From contig JALNYU010000003.1 of the NCBI GenBank assembly GCA_023229645.1, positions 1-64,000 of the forward strand: a stretch of DNA of 64,000 bases. Reading direction: 5' to 3'. This DNA is from Nevskia sp. Lineage in GTDB: Bacteria; Pseudomonadota; Gammaproteobacteria; Nevskiales; Nevskiaceae. Shown here in pieces: positions 41,904 to 50,957 of the stretch. The position numbers were made by a program, and so were the translations under genes. Each line of letters opens with the position of its first letter. Position 1 is the stretch's first letter. The notes under the pieces are model-generated. The model saw nothing but the letters and a program-made list of their open reading frames with translations, searched no databases and had not been told where the DNA came from.

Positions 41904-42602
41904 TTATTCCAGCGGCGGAAAATGTAGCTGCAAGCCGGGCGCAAGATTGCGGAACTGCCGCAGGCCGTTGAAGCGCGCAATTTCCGGGTAGTAGCGGCTG
42001 TCGCCATAGATGCGGTGGCAGAGCAGCGGTAGCGTGTCGCCTTCGCGAATAACGACGACATGGCTGAGATCCGGCGATGAAGAATCAGCGCTGAGCTTTT
42101 CCTCCTCGCCACTCATGTAAGACTCGAACGTCAACGCCGCTGTCGCGCGGAGCGGATCGCCGCTCGGCTTGAACAAGGTGTAGTCGGTACTAAACGCGGT
42201 GAGGCGGCCGACAAACAGCGTACTGCCCCAGAGAATTTGCAGAATATTTGGCTCGTGCTGTTGGCCGTTGAATTTATAGATCACGCCGTTGACAGCATCG
42301 AGCTGGCCTTCAACATCGGCTGGCAACGTTGCCTCTGGCGCGCGCGGCACGACCCCGGTGCCGTCGAATATCACGCTAAAACTCAGCGTGCCGGGCGGCA
42401 TTTGATTGAACTTGCGGCCAGTGCCGGTATCGCCCATCGGCAACGGGTTGTCGTAACAGATCTTGCGTTCGAGTTTCAGGCCCGACGGATTGATCAGCAG
42501 CGCAATCGAGTTCTGTTCGCCGGTGAGCGGCGTTACAACGCCCTCGCTGACTTCGCAGGCGGTCATCGTCAATGGAATCTTTTCGCCGGTAACAGAGAGC
42601 AT
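41904..42602 (-). CDS. LysM-domain tube-baseplate adaptor (Afp7-like)
   Basis: This 232-residue protein resembles gp53/Afp7 adaptors. The body contains PLTGEQNSIALLINPSGLKL and QILWGSTLFVGRLTAFSTDY. The C-terminus is a LysM-like domain: VVIREGDTLPLLCHRIYGDS and IARFNGLRQFRNLAPGLQLH. It starts at the base following the small DUF5908 gene stop. In related systems it links the inner tube to the hub. Confidence 0.88.
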   Translation of the reverse strand: MLSVTGEKIPLTMTACEVSEGVVTPLTGEQNSIALLINPSGLKLERKICYDNPLPMGDTGTGRKFNQMPPGTLSFSVIFDGTGVVPRAPEATLPADVEGQLDAVNGVIYKFNGQQHEPNILQILWGSTLFVGRLTAFSTDYTLFKPSGDPLRATAALTFESYMSGEEEKLSADSSSPDLSHVVVIREGDTLPLLCHRIYGDSRYYPEIARFNGLRQFRNLAPGLQLHFPPLE

Positions 42603-42800
42603 TTAGCGTTCCTTCAGGCGTTCGAGCAGCTGCAAGACCCAGCTCTGGCACTCGGTTAGCACTTCTTGCTTGATTTTCTCGGTCTCGGAACAGCAACTGC
42701 TATCCGCGGCCGTTTGTTTCTTATCCGATTCTTTGCCGCTATCGTTCGCGGCCTCGCCGATGCTCGACTTGATCACCATCTGCCGCACTTCGATCGCCAT
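42603..42800 (-). CDS. DUF5908 small CIS protein (Afp6-like)
   Basis: This 65-residue protein opens MAIEVRQMVIKSSIGE, the standard start of DUF5908 proteins found between the tube and LysM genes of eCIS loci (Afp6/Pvc6 position). A charged linker and a helical C-terminus follow. Its function is not known. It is separated by 3 nt from the tube gene upstream. Confidence 0.8.
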   Translation of the reverse strand: MAIEVRQMVIKSSIGEAANDSGKESDKKQTAADSSCCSETEKIKQEVLTECQSWVLQLLERLKER

Positions 42801-42803
42801 GGT

Positions 42804-43301
42804 TTATAACGTCCGTGTCATCGTCAGATACGCGAGTTCGATTTGCTCAATCGCCACTTCGCTTTTTTCGGAATTGAATGCGTCGATTTCCCAGCCCAGC
42901 GGGAACGCGTTGGTCAATGACCACATTCGCAGCGCGGTGAGGTCTGGACTCAACAGGCTGATCAACACCGTTTGCGGCAAGATCGGCGCCGAGAGTCCGC
43001 CTTCGAGTACCGACTTGCACCATTGCACCAGCGGCGACGACAAGCTGGATATGCCGCGCTTCAGGCGCAGTTTTTGTTGCTGCACGCCTTTCGGGAGCCG
43101 GTGGATGTAGCGGTTTTCGCCGCCTTCGCTGTAGTCCTCTGTTTCCATGCTGAGTGCGAGTCCGGAAACATCTTGAAATGAGGCATCAAGTGGATTAATT
43201 ACGTTGCCGATGTTGACGCTGAAATAGAACGCAACCGGCGGATAACCGAAATTCCATTCGGGGGGGACGGCGTCAGTCATCGGCGTGCGCCGTAGCAGCA
43301 T
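42804..43301 (-). CDS. inner tube protein, second copy (Afp5-like)
   Basis: This 165-residue protein has the Hcp/gp19-type tube fold: PVAFYFSVNIG, FQDVSGLALSMETEDYSEGG, HRLPKGVQQQKLRLKRGI and WSLTNAFPLGWEIDAFNSEK ending VAIEQIELAYL. It differs from the first tube protein and probably forms the tube layer nearest the baseplate. The ATG at 43301 has GGGGCG upstream. An alternative ATG at 43280 would give the more usual MTDAVPPEW start. Confidence 0.88.
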   Translation of the reverse strand: MLLRRTPMTDAVPPEWNFGYPPVAFYFSVNIGNVINPLDASFQDVSGLALSMETEDYSEGGENRYIHRLPKGVQQQKLRLKRGISSLSSPLVQWCKSVLEGGLSAPILPQTVLISLLSPDLTALRMWSLTNAFPLGWEIDAFNSEKSEVAIEQIELAYLTMTRTL

Positions 43302-43375
43302 CGCGCCCCATTCCGCCGCGCGGGGCGGCGAAACGGGGTGTAGTTCGGCGTTATTCGCGGCACGAACACGGTTGC

Positions 43376-43834
43376 CTAGCCGTTGGCGATGGTGAGGCCT
43401 TCGTGTGCGATCTCGATTGTCTCGATCGCCACTTCATTGCCCTGCGCTTTTAAGTCGGTGCCGGTGATTTTCGTCGGCCAGGCGTTGGCCAGCGTCCAGA
43501 CCATGGTATTGCCGCCGGCTTCGTCGAGCAGGCTGATCGTAACCGGTACGCGTTTGATAACGTTCATCTTGATCTGGTTAAACCAATCCCAGAACTTGTT
43601 ATCGCCTTTGAATACGCCCTTTTTCATCGTCACGTTGCCGTACTTTTTCAGCCCCGGCATCTTGATTGTCGAAAATACCGGGCTATCGCCGTGGCGGTAT
43701 TCAATCGGCTGGGCTTCAACGTCCAGCCCTGAGATTTCTTCGAACGACATTACCGCCGAGTCCCACTTCACCATGAAGTGGAATTTTGGAATCGGCCATA
43801 CATTAGGTGATTGCTTCGAGCCATCGTCTGCCAT
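43376..43834 (-). CDS. inner tube protein, main (Afp1-like)
   Basis: This 152-residue protein has the classic phage T4 gp19-like pattern: PKFHFMVKWDSAVMSFEEIS, GLDVEAQPIEYRHG, STIKMPGLKKYGNVTMKKGV and WTLANAWPTKITGTDLKAQG ending VAIETIEIAHEGL. It polymerises as hexameric rings inside the sheath, where cargo is carried. It lies 40 nt after the sheath gene. Confidence 0.93.
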   Translation of the reverse strand: MADDGSKQSPNVWPIPKFHFMVKWDSAVMSFEEISGLDVEAQPIEYRHGDSPVFSTIKMPGLKKYGNVTMKKGVFKGDNKFWDWFNQIKMNVIKRVPVTISLLDEAGGNTMVWTLANAWPTKITGTDLKAQGNEVAIETIEIAHEGLTIANG

Positions 43835-43874
43835 GGAAATTCTCCGTCAGTATCAATATCGGTTAGCGCGCCGC

Positions 43875-45431
43875 TCAGGATTTCTGCATCTGCTGCTGGA
43901 ACGTGATCTCGATGAATTCCGCCGGTCGCACCATCGCGACCAACACGGTGACGCGCAGAATGCCTTCGAGAATGTCGTCCGGCGTCATCGTTTCGCCGAG
44001 GCCAACGTGGACGCTGAAGGCGTCTTCCGGCGAGGCGCCGGCCAAGCCGCCGCGCTTCCAGATATTGGTGAGGAAGTTCTGGATCATGCTTTTGATCGTC
44101 AGCCAGGTGCCGGCGACGTTCGGCTCAAAGACCAGTGCCTTGGCCGCCAAGCGGCAGGATTCTTCGAGCATGATCATCGTCCGGCGAACGTTGATGTAGC
44201 GCCAGTCGAGGCTATTGCCGTCGAGCGTACGCGCGCCCCAAACCAATACGCCTTCGCCGATGAACGCCCGGATGGCGTTGATCGACTTGCCCTGCGTGGT
44301 GACGTTCAGATCTTCCTGATCGACCGCCGAAATGCTGACCGTCGGCGAAATCACACCCGCAAGGCTGACGTTGGCCGGTGCTTTCCAGACGCCGCGGCTG
44401 TTGTCGATCATCGTGTAGATGCCGGCCATCGCAGCACTCGGCGGCATCAGATTCAGCTTGCTTTTAGCCTCGGTCATGATGGTGTTGAACAAGCCGCTGA
44501 TCGTGGTCAGCGTTTTATTCAGCAAGGCTTTGTTGGTCAGAATCGCTTCTGGCGTCAGCGCGGGTGCGACGGTGGTCCAGTCTTTGTCGATATCCGCCAC
44601 CGCGCTAAACCATTCGGTCGCTTTCGGCGGCGCACCGGCCGGCAGCGCGGCGGGTAGGCCGAGGTCAACGAGCAGCAGTTCTTTCAGTTTGTCGGTCGAT
44701 TCGATGTTCTCGTAGCTGAGATCTTTATCGCCGACGATGGTCGTGTTCAGCCACGGATAATAGGCGGCGGCAAAGTCGAGATAGTTGATGCCGAGGTCGT
44801 TACGGAACGCTGCGACCGGATCGCCAGCCGGGTCGTTGCGAGGTTTGTCGCCGCCCCAAACGTCGAGGATGGCAACGCGGTTTTTCATCTTGCCGCCGCA
44901 GTGGGCGAGAACCGCCTGCTGCAGGTTGATGCAGTCCGGCTCGGCAAACTGTATGGCTTCAGGAATCACGACCATCGTCGGCTCCTGCTCTTTCAGCAGT
45001 TCATCGACGCCGGCTTTGAATTTGTCGAGATCGAGATCGTGTTCGTAGTCGCCGACGGAGACGATGTAGCACGGGCCGCCGCCGTTCTGGAAAAACAAGC
45101 GCAGCGCGTTGTACAGCGTAAACCGGCCGCCATCTTTGCCGGCCGGCTGCAGCAACTGATATTCCTTGCCGGCGATTTTGAAGTCGGCGAGCAACGAAGG
45201 ATCGGTTTTTTCAACGATGTTGAAACGGGGATTCGGCGCAAAGCCGAAGTATTGGTGGTATTCCGCCATCGAACTGATGCGCCAGGGTTTCATCGCCAGC
45301 GGCTTGTTCCGGTTATCTGCCACTTGCGTGTGACCGATGAACGCCGGAACCGCTGTGGCGACTTCCACCACGGAATTGGGAAACGCATTTTTTTCGACGA
45401 TATAGACGCCGGGCGTCTTCATTGCTGCCAT
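43875..45431 (-). CDS. contractile tail sheath protein (Afp2-4-like)
   Basis: This 518-residue protein opens MKTPGVYIVEKNAFPNSVVE and AVPAFIGHTQ, as in all CIS sheath proteins. The C-terminus holds the sheath-handshake region GVLVWGARTLDGNSLDWRYI and NVRRTMIMLEES, ending with VLVAMVRPAEFIEITFQQQM. Only one sheath gene is present, unlike Afp, which has three. Contraction of the polymer drives the inner tube into the target. Confidence 0.95.
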   Translation of the reverse strand: MAAMKTPGVYIVEKNAFPNSVVEVATAVPAFIGHTQVADNRNKPLAMKPWRISSMAEYHQYFGFAPNPRFNIVEKTDPSLLADFKIAGKEYQLLQPAGKDGGRFTLYNALRLFFQNGGGPCYIVSVGDYEHDLDLDKFKAGVDELLKEQEPTMVVIPEAIQFAEPDCINLQQAVLAHCGGKMKNRVAILDVWGGDKPRNDPAGDPVAAFRNDLGINYLDFAAAYYPWLNTTIVGDKDLSYENIESTDKLKELLLVDLGLPAALPAGAPPKATEWFSAVADIDKDWTTVAPALTPEAILTNKALLNKTLTTISGLFNTIMTEAKSKLNLMPPSAAMAGIYTMIDNSRGVWKAPANVSLAGVISPTVSISAVDQEDLNVTTQGKSINAIRAFIGEGVLVWGARTLDGNSLDWRYINVRRTMIMLEESCRLAAKALVFEPNVAGTWLTIKSMIQNFLTNIWKRGGLAGASPEDAFSVHVGLGETMTPDDILEGILRVTVLVAMVRPAEFIEITFQQQMQKS

Positions 45432-45452
45432 CGCAAGCTCCTGGTGATGCGG

Positions 45453-46271
45453 TTATCGGTTAACGAAGATTTCGGAGACAGTGCTGGTGGCATCGTCGGC
45501 GTCTTCGCGGTACAGGCCACGCGGCGCGGCGGCCGGCAGGCGTTGAATCAACACCTTCTCTGGGGTGCTTGATGAATCGCGTAGCTGAAAGCGTTGTTGC
45601 GGCCGCTCTTGCAACTCGATTGCCGTGCTTGAGCGGATGACCAGCGCCCGGCGGCCGTCGGGCAGCGTTTCCGCGCTCGGCGGGCTGAACGCGACTTGGT
45701 TCTGCGGATCGACCAAGCGCAGCGTGTGGTCCTGCCAGTCGCCCAGCAGCAGGTATTTCCAAACCGTGCTGCGGGCGTGCAGCTGCAGGCGGTAGTCGCC
45801 GCCGAGTGCGGCTTCCCAGTCGGCTTGCGTGCTGCTAGTGCTGGCGTTGATCGGCAGCACGATGACGCCGAGCGGGATTGAGCACGCGGCCGGCGGCCGA
45901 GCCACCGGCGCAGCAGACGCGGGCTGAGCAATGAGTTGACCGGGGTCTGCGGGATCGACGTGGTATTCGACCGGCGCGCGCAGATTCGCGCTTTCGGTGT
46001 AGTAGGCGCTTTGCCAGTCACGCGAGCGCAGTTCAAAGCGCAGCTGGCGCGGCGTGCCGTCTTCGTCCAGGCGTTCGCTCCAAATGCCGGCCAGGCGCAT
46101 TTCTTCGGCGATCAACGCCAGGCATTGGCCGTCGTTATGGGTAAGCAGGCTGAATCGTTCGAGGAACGCCTGTGTGGACGGCGCTGCGACGAACTGGAGA
46201 TCGCGCGCGCGGCCATCGAGAAAGTAGTCGTGGCGGACATCCACGCGCGCGAACGTGCGGTAGCGGGTCAT
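45453..46271 (-). CDS. unknown CIS-operon protein between cap and sheath genes
   Basis: The protein has 272 residues from ATG 46271 (MTRYRTFARVDVRHDYFLDG). The frame is open upstream but overlaps the cap gene. It is beta-rich with few long helices. Segments include FVAAPSTQAFLERFSLLTHN, LQLHARSTVWKYLLLGDWQD and KVLIQRLPAAAPRGLYR. I recognise no family. Its position between the cap and sheath genes of a single transcript suggests a structural or assembly role. Confidence 0.7.
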   Translation of the reverse strand: MTRYRTFARVDVRHDYFLDGRARDLQFVAAPSTQAFLERFSLLTHNDGQCLALIAEEMRLAGIWSERLDEDGTPRQLRFELRSRDWQSAYYTESANLRAPVEYHVDPADPGQLIAQPASAAPVARPPAACSIPLGVIVLPINASTSSTQADWEAALGGDYRLQLHARSTVWKYLLLGDWQDHTLRLVDPQNQVAFSPPSAETLPDGRRALVIRSSTAIELQERPQQRFQLRDSSSTPEKVLIQRLPAAAPRGLYREDADDATSTVSEIFVNR

Positions 46272-46296
46272 TGCCGAGGTTCGCAGTGGTGAGCGC

Positions 46297-46872
46297 TCAC
46301 GGCAGCGCCTCGACTTGCGTTTCGAGTACGGTGTTGCTGCGGCCGGTAACGGCGTTGCCATCCAGCGCGACCATGCGGACGCGGTATAGCACCGATGGCA
46401 GATAATGCCCGCCGTGGATGCTCCACAGGCTGTTCATCTCACTGTTATTTAGATTCTCGATGTTCAGCACCAGCCGTTCGAGTCGCGTGTCCATATCGCG
46501 GCTATTGTGGTGATCGAACATCGGCATGCTTTGAAAATAAGCGATGGCGCTGGATAGAAATTTCAATGCTTCGGTGTAGTTGCCGCCAGAAAAATTAGCG
46601 GCGCAGATCACCATCAGGTTTAAGAAAATCGGCGGATTACGCTGCAGCGTTGTCGGCTGGCGGACGTCGCCGCGTTCCGGCATGCGGTGGGCGGCGGTAT
46701 CGCGTTCGATGCCGCATAGAAACAACACCAATTTATTATTTACCGCGGGCGCTTGGGCGCCGCTTTGCTCGTGCAAATTAGACAGCACGACCAAATCTTC
46801 AGGAGCCTGGAAGCTGCGCCGGAAATGTTGGTTGAGCTGGCCGGCGATATGACCTAGCGCGGCGTCAATCAC
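46297..46872 (-). CDS. DUF4255 cap/terminator protein (Afp16/Pvc16-like)
   Basis: The protein has 191 residues with a GTG start at 46872 preceded by AGGATC. It matches DUF4255 (Pvc16 N-terminal-like): residues NNKLVLFLCGIERDT, RNPPIFLNLMVICAANFSGG, YTEALKFLSSAIAYFQSMPM, and the closing LPSVLYRVRMVALD. The cap ends tube and sheath growth at the distal end. As the first gene of the leftward operon it follows a 240-bp promoter region. Confidence 0.88.
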   Translation of the reverse strand: MIDAALGHIAGQLNQHFRRSFQAPEDLVVLSNLHEQSGAQAPAVNNKLVLFLCGIERDTAAHRMPERGDVRQPTTLQRNPPIFLNLMVICAANFSGGNYTEALKFLSSAIAYFQSMPMFDHHNSRDMDTRLERLVLNIENLNNSEMNSLWSIHGGHYLPSVLYRVRMVALDGNAVTGRSNTVLETQVEALP

Positions 46873-47113
46873 GGATCCTGATCCTAGTGTTGGCGTCCCG
46901 CATCGGCATTTTGCAAGTCCCTTCGGTTGATCTCCCGGTAGGAACGATAGGGGTGATCAGCAGGGGCGCCTATCGGCAAAATGCTGATTTTCAACTGCGG
47001 TTTTGCTGAGACGCCGCGCCGCTATCGGTAGCAATGGCGCGGAGTAAGAAGCCGACGGCCACGCGGTCGCCTGCCGGGCGAAGTTGCGGCGGTGCGTTTG
47101 CGATGCGTTGGTG
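46873..47113. promoter_or_regulatory. promoter region of the injection-system operon
   Basis: This is the only sizable gap upstream of the cap gene, so it must carry the operon promoter on the minus strand. It also holds the end of the divergently oriented region before the hybrid kinase stop. I see no clear -35/-10 pair or operator. Confidence 0.35.
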
Positions 47114-50100
47114 TTACGAAGGGTCGGTTTCGCGGACGGCTGCGGGCGACTCGGTCAGGCGGTACAGGGCTTGGAGTGCGGTTTCGAATTCATCGCCGAT
47201 CTGTGCGAGCAGCGTCGCCATTTGCGTTAACACGCCATCGTGGGCACGGGTGCTGAGCTCTTCGCAGAGCTGGGCTAAGCGCAATGCGCCGACATAACCG
47301 CTGCCGCTACAGAGGTTGTCGGCGATCTCGGCTACCGTTGTGCCGTCGCGGCGCGCGGCGGCATCGTGCAAGGCTTCCAGCTGCAAGTAGCCGTTGCTGG
47401 CAAAGTTATCGATGATGCGAGCGACTAAACCGCATTGCTCAGGCCGCTCCAGGCAGAGCAGTTGACTGAGCACCGCGGTGTCGATGGCACCCGCTTGTAC
47501 GGCATCGAGTCCGACATTTAGGGCATCGAGTTGGCTGGGGTCCAGCCAATTCAACAAGGTTTGTTTGAGCTGGGATTGGGTAAAGGGTTTGGCCAGGAAT
47601 CCGTCCATGCCGGCGGCAAGGCAGTCTTCACGATTGCCGGGTTGCAGGTTCGCGGTAACGGCGACAATCGGCTTATGCGGTACGCCGAGTTCGCGCTCGG
47701 TCTGCCGGATTGCAGCGGTTGCTTCCAGGCCGTTCATTACCGGCATGTGGCAATCCATCAGAATGAGATCGAACGGTTTTGCCGCGCAGGCTTCCAGCGC
47801 TTTGGCGCCGTTACTGGCGACGGTACAACGGACGCCGAGACGGATCAGCGACTCGGTGGCGACAACTTGATTGATGCTGTTGTCCTCGACCAACAAAACC
47901 TCCGGCGCGCGGCCTTCGCTGAAGGGTGGCGCTGTAGTTGTGCTGAGCGGCGGTAGGCTGACGTTTCTGATTTCGGGCGTGGTCGCCGCCAAAATAATTT
48001 CGTTCGGTGGCGTCGTAATGGCAGCGATGGGCGATGATTCCACTGCTTTATCCAGCGTCAGCGTAATCTTGAAGCGGGCGCCGTGGCCGAGCGCGCTATC
48101 GAGTTCGATCGAACCATTCAGTAAGCCAACCAGTTGTTTGACAATGGCCAGCCCCAGACCGGTGCCGCCGTAGCGCCGAGTCGTGGTTTCCTCGGCCTGC
48201 ACGAACGACTCGAAAATCCGTTCCTGCTGTTCGGGTGCGATGCCGATGCCGGTATCGGCGACGATGAGATCGACTGTCAGCGTCTGTTCGGTTTCGGCAC
48301 GGACATCGGCCGTCACTTCAATGGTGCCGCTGCCGGTAAATTTAATCGCGTTTGACAGCAGATTGGTGACGATCTGGCGGATGCGCGTCGGATCGCTATG
48401 GACCCGTAGCGGCGGCGTTGTTGGCAAGGCTAGCGATAACAGCAAACCTTTGGCCGAAGCGCGCCCGGAAAACAGGTCCACGCATTCTTTCAGCGCCGTA
48501 TGCAGGTCGAAGTCGATGCAATCGAGATGCAGGCGCCCCGATTCGATTTTGGCGATATCGAGCACTTGATCGATGATTTCCAGCAGACCTTCGCCAGAGC
48601 GGTGGATGATATCGACGAGACGGTGCTGGCGCTCCGGCAATTTCTCGGTCAGCAGGAGTTCTGACATTCCGAGCACACCGTTCATCGGGGTTCGAATTTC
48701 GTGGCTCATCTTGGCCAGAAACTGGCTCTTCGCGATGTTCGCTGCTTCTGCGGCCTCTTTCGCGAGCAGTAGCGCCATATTGGTTTCGATCAGCTCGGCG
48801 TTGGCTCGGCTCAGGCCGGCACGCGCGCAGTCGAGGCTGAGCGCGGCGCGACCGACTTCACTGCGTAACAAGTTGTAGCTGTCGGCAAGTGCGCCGAGCT
48901 CGTCGTCCGAGCGCCGTTTGAGGAGCGGAATTTCGAGCGCCTCGTGGGTGGTTTCAAAATCGCCGCGGCCAAGCGCGTCCATTGCATTCGAGCAGCCGCG
49001 GACGGTTTCGCTGGCGAGCTTGCGCACGGCGCTGCTGACTTCGTCGGCAGCGTGGGCAATGATGCCGGGCAGGACGATGCCAACGGTGATCGTCAAGATC
49101 GCAACGGCGACGAATATATCTTCCAACGCAACAATCAGCGGCTGGTCGGTCTGTGGCAATTGGCTGACTGCCAGGATATAGCCGGCGCCATCGAGCGCGA
49201 GCACTAACAACATGGCGCCGGTGAGTTTGACGTGCAACGTATGGCCGAGCGCTGAGAGCCCGGCACGACGGCGGTTCTCTATTTTTCGCCAGGCGTAGAG
49301 CGCGGCGCCGGAGTAAGCCATCGCGAGGCCGAAGACGACCGTCGGCAGGCCGAATTGTTCGAAGCCGAGCAACGTCGACAAGCCCCAAATGCTCGCGGCA
49401 CCGAGGCCGAGCGCGATGGTGCCGCGCGGCGCACGGTACGGACGAGGGCGCTCCGGTGCGTCCCGGCGCAGGAGCCAGACTGCGACGCTCGGCAAGCAGA
49501 TGCCGATCAGATACGTGAAGTTGGCGGCGGCGACGAGCCAGATTGGATCACCGATTGCCAGAAACAGTATGGCGAAGCCAGCGGTTGCGAGCGTCGCGAC
49601 CCACGGTGCGTCAGTGCGCAGCCGACGCGCTAGAAAACGTGGCGCGAGGCCGTCTTCTGAGAGCTGCGACAAGGTCCGGGCGGCGCCAGCCAGCGGCTGC
49701 ATCGTGCCGTGAAACATATTGAACATCATGAACCAGATCGCGGCGGCCTTGGCCGAGCTACCGAGCCACGGCGCAAACGTTGGGCCTAGCGCCGTCGCCA
49801 AATCGCCGCCGAGCGGCTCAGGGCCGAGCACGCCGAGCCAGACCACCGGAATGACGATGAAATAGATCGCCGCCATGAATCCGCTGGCGAGCATCGCGCG
49901 CGGCACATTTCGGTTGGGATTGATGGTCTCGCCGACATGGCAGGTTGCGGCTTCAAAGGCCGGCGCCGCGAAGCCGATCAAATAGAGCCCCGCCATCAAC
50001 GAGGTGATTTGGCCGAATAGGCCATCGAACGGCGTCGTCAGATGAAAATCGGTGGCCTGATGCCAGTCGACCGTGCCGGCAAGGATCGGCGCTAACGACG

Positions 50101-50635
50101 AAACGAACGCCAACAGCGCCGATGCCGTGGCAACGGGAACCGCAACCCGCGTAACCCACCTGATGCCGAGCAGATTCACCAGCGTGAAAAGAACGATCAG
50201 CACCCCGGCCATGAACGGTATTGGCACATTGGGCAGATACCAAGAATGAATTGCGGATGCCGAGAACAGGGCTGTTAAGCCGCAGGTTGGAATCCAGCCC
50301 CACCAGTAACAAACGCCGGTTAGCGCTGAAAGAATCTGGCTATACGGTTTAAACGCTTCGGTGCAGGCGGCGGCGATGCCGCCAACCCGGTTCGGCGACA
50401 TCAGCACCAGTTCGGTCCAACCCGGCGCGGCGGCGAAGCTCAGCAGCAGGCCGATGATCAGCAGCGGCACCGCGGCGCTGCCTTGGCCGGGAATTGCGCC
50501 CTGGCCGGCGAACAGTGCGGCGATCAGAAATAAGCTCTGATTGCTGCCGCCCATTGCCAGCGCAGTCGTTCCCAGCCAGCCGATCTGGCGCGGGTGCGGT
50601 GCGGGCGCGGCGTCGAGGGTGTCGGATGGGGACAT
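47114..50635 (-). CDS. APC-type permease fused to hybrid histidine kinase
   Basis: The protein has 1173 residues from ATG 50635 (MSPSDTLDAAP). Residues 1-480 form an amino-acid/polyamine permease with about 12 helices (GWLGTTALAMGGSNQSLFLI). Then come two further helices, a linker, HisKA (AKSQFLAKMSHEIRTPMNGV), HATPase (N box VTNLLSNAIKF, DTGIGIAP, GGTGLGLAI), a receiver (LILMDCHMPVMNG) and a C-terminal Hpt-like domain. The Hpt motif reads ADNLCSGSGYVGA where AHxLKGSSxxxGA is usual, so the phospho-acceptor His is missing. It resembles CbrA in plan (transporter plus kinase) but with a different permease family. It could sense a transported amino acid. Confidence 0.85.
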   Translation of the reverse strand: MSPSDTLDAAPAPHPRQIGWLGTTALAMGGSNQSLFLIAALFAGQGAIPGQGSAAVPLLIIGLLLSFAAAPGWTELVLMSPNRVGGIAAACTEAFKPYSQILSALTGVCYWWGWIPTCGLTALFSASAIHSWYLPNVPIPFMAGVLIVLFTLVNLLGIRWVTRVAVPVATASALLAFVSSLAPILAGTVDWHQATDFHLTTPFDGLFGQITSLMAGLYLIGFAAPAFEAATCHVGETINPNRNVPRAMLASGFMAAIYFIVIPVVWLGVLGPEPLGGDLATALGPTFAPWLGSSAKAAAIWFMMFNMFHGTMQPLAGAARTLSQLSEDGLAPRFLARRLRTDAPWVATLATAGFAILFLAIGDPIWLVAAANFTYLIGICLPSVAVWLLRRDAPERPRPYRAPRGTIALGLGAASIWGLSTLLGFEQFGLPTVVFGLAMAYSGAALYAWRKIENRRRAGLSALGHTLHVKLTGAMLLVLALDGAGYILAVSQLPQTDQPLIVALEDIFVAVAILTITVGIVLPGIIAHAADEVSSAVRKLASETVRGCSNAMDALGRGDFETTHEALEIPLLKRRSDDELGALADSYNLLRSEVGRAALSLDCARAGLSRANAELIETNMALLLAKEAAEAANIAKSQFLAKMSHEIRTPMNGVLGMSELLLTEKLPERQHRLVDIIHRSGEGLLEIIDQVLDIAKIESGRLHLDCIDFDLHTALKECVDLFSGRASAKGLLLSLALPTTPPLRVHSDPTRIRQIVTNLLSNAIKFTGSGTIEVTADVRAETEQTLTVDLIVADTGIGIAPEQQERIFESFVQAEETTTRRYGGTGLGLAIVKQLVGLLNGSIELDSALGHGARFKITLTLDKAVESSPIAAITTPPNEIILAATTPEIRNVSLPPLSTTTAPPFSEGRAPEVLLVEDNSINQVVATESLIRLGVRCTVASNGAKALEACAAKPFDLILMDCHMPVMNGLEATAAIRQTERELGVPHKPIVAVTANLQPGNREDCLAAGMDGFLAKPFTQSQLKQTLLNWLDPSQLDALNVGLDAVQAGAIDTAVLSQLLCLERPEQCGLVARIIDNFASNGYLQLEALHDAAARRDGTTVAEIADNLCSGSGYVGALRLAQLCEELSTRAHDGVLTQMATLLAQIGDEFETALQALYRLTESPAAVRETDPS

Positions 50636-50957
50636 CAATAAGATTTCGTATGGCGTGCAGTGTGGCCACTGTTGCCGTACAAGTCTTGTGCTCGTCTGCT
50701 TAGTATGTTTTTTTGTAGTAATTCCGTTAAGCGGAATAATTTTCAACGGGTTGTGCGAGTTTGAATTTCTGTTTACGTCAAAAACTCGGCGAATTCGGCA
50801 GATTGCTCCTCGGCGCGCACCGAACGCCTGTTCGACAAAAGCCCCGTTTTATATCGGTTTTATCGGTTACGCTTAATTCGAGACAAGCCCGAATAGGGAT
50901 CGGCGCATAATTCCGTTATCCTTTTGCGCCATTTTTCCCCGTGATCAGAGGCTACCT
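50636..50957. other. divergent intergenic region
   Basis: It separates the hybrid kinase gene (minus) from the aminotransferase gene (plus). AT-richer than its flanks. It must contain both promoters. I see no gene and no clear operator. Confidence 0.4.

Noticed and set aside
43383..44657. A 424-residue plus-strand frame opposite the sheath and tube genes
   Set aside because: It is the antisense shadow of two strongly conserved genes. High GC makes long opposite frames common here.
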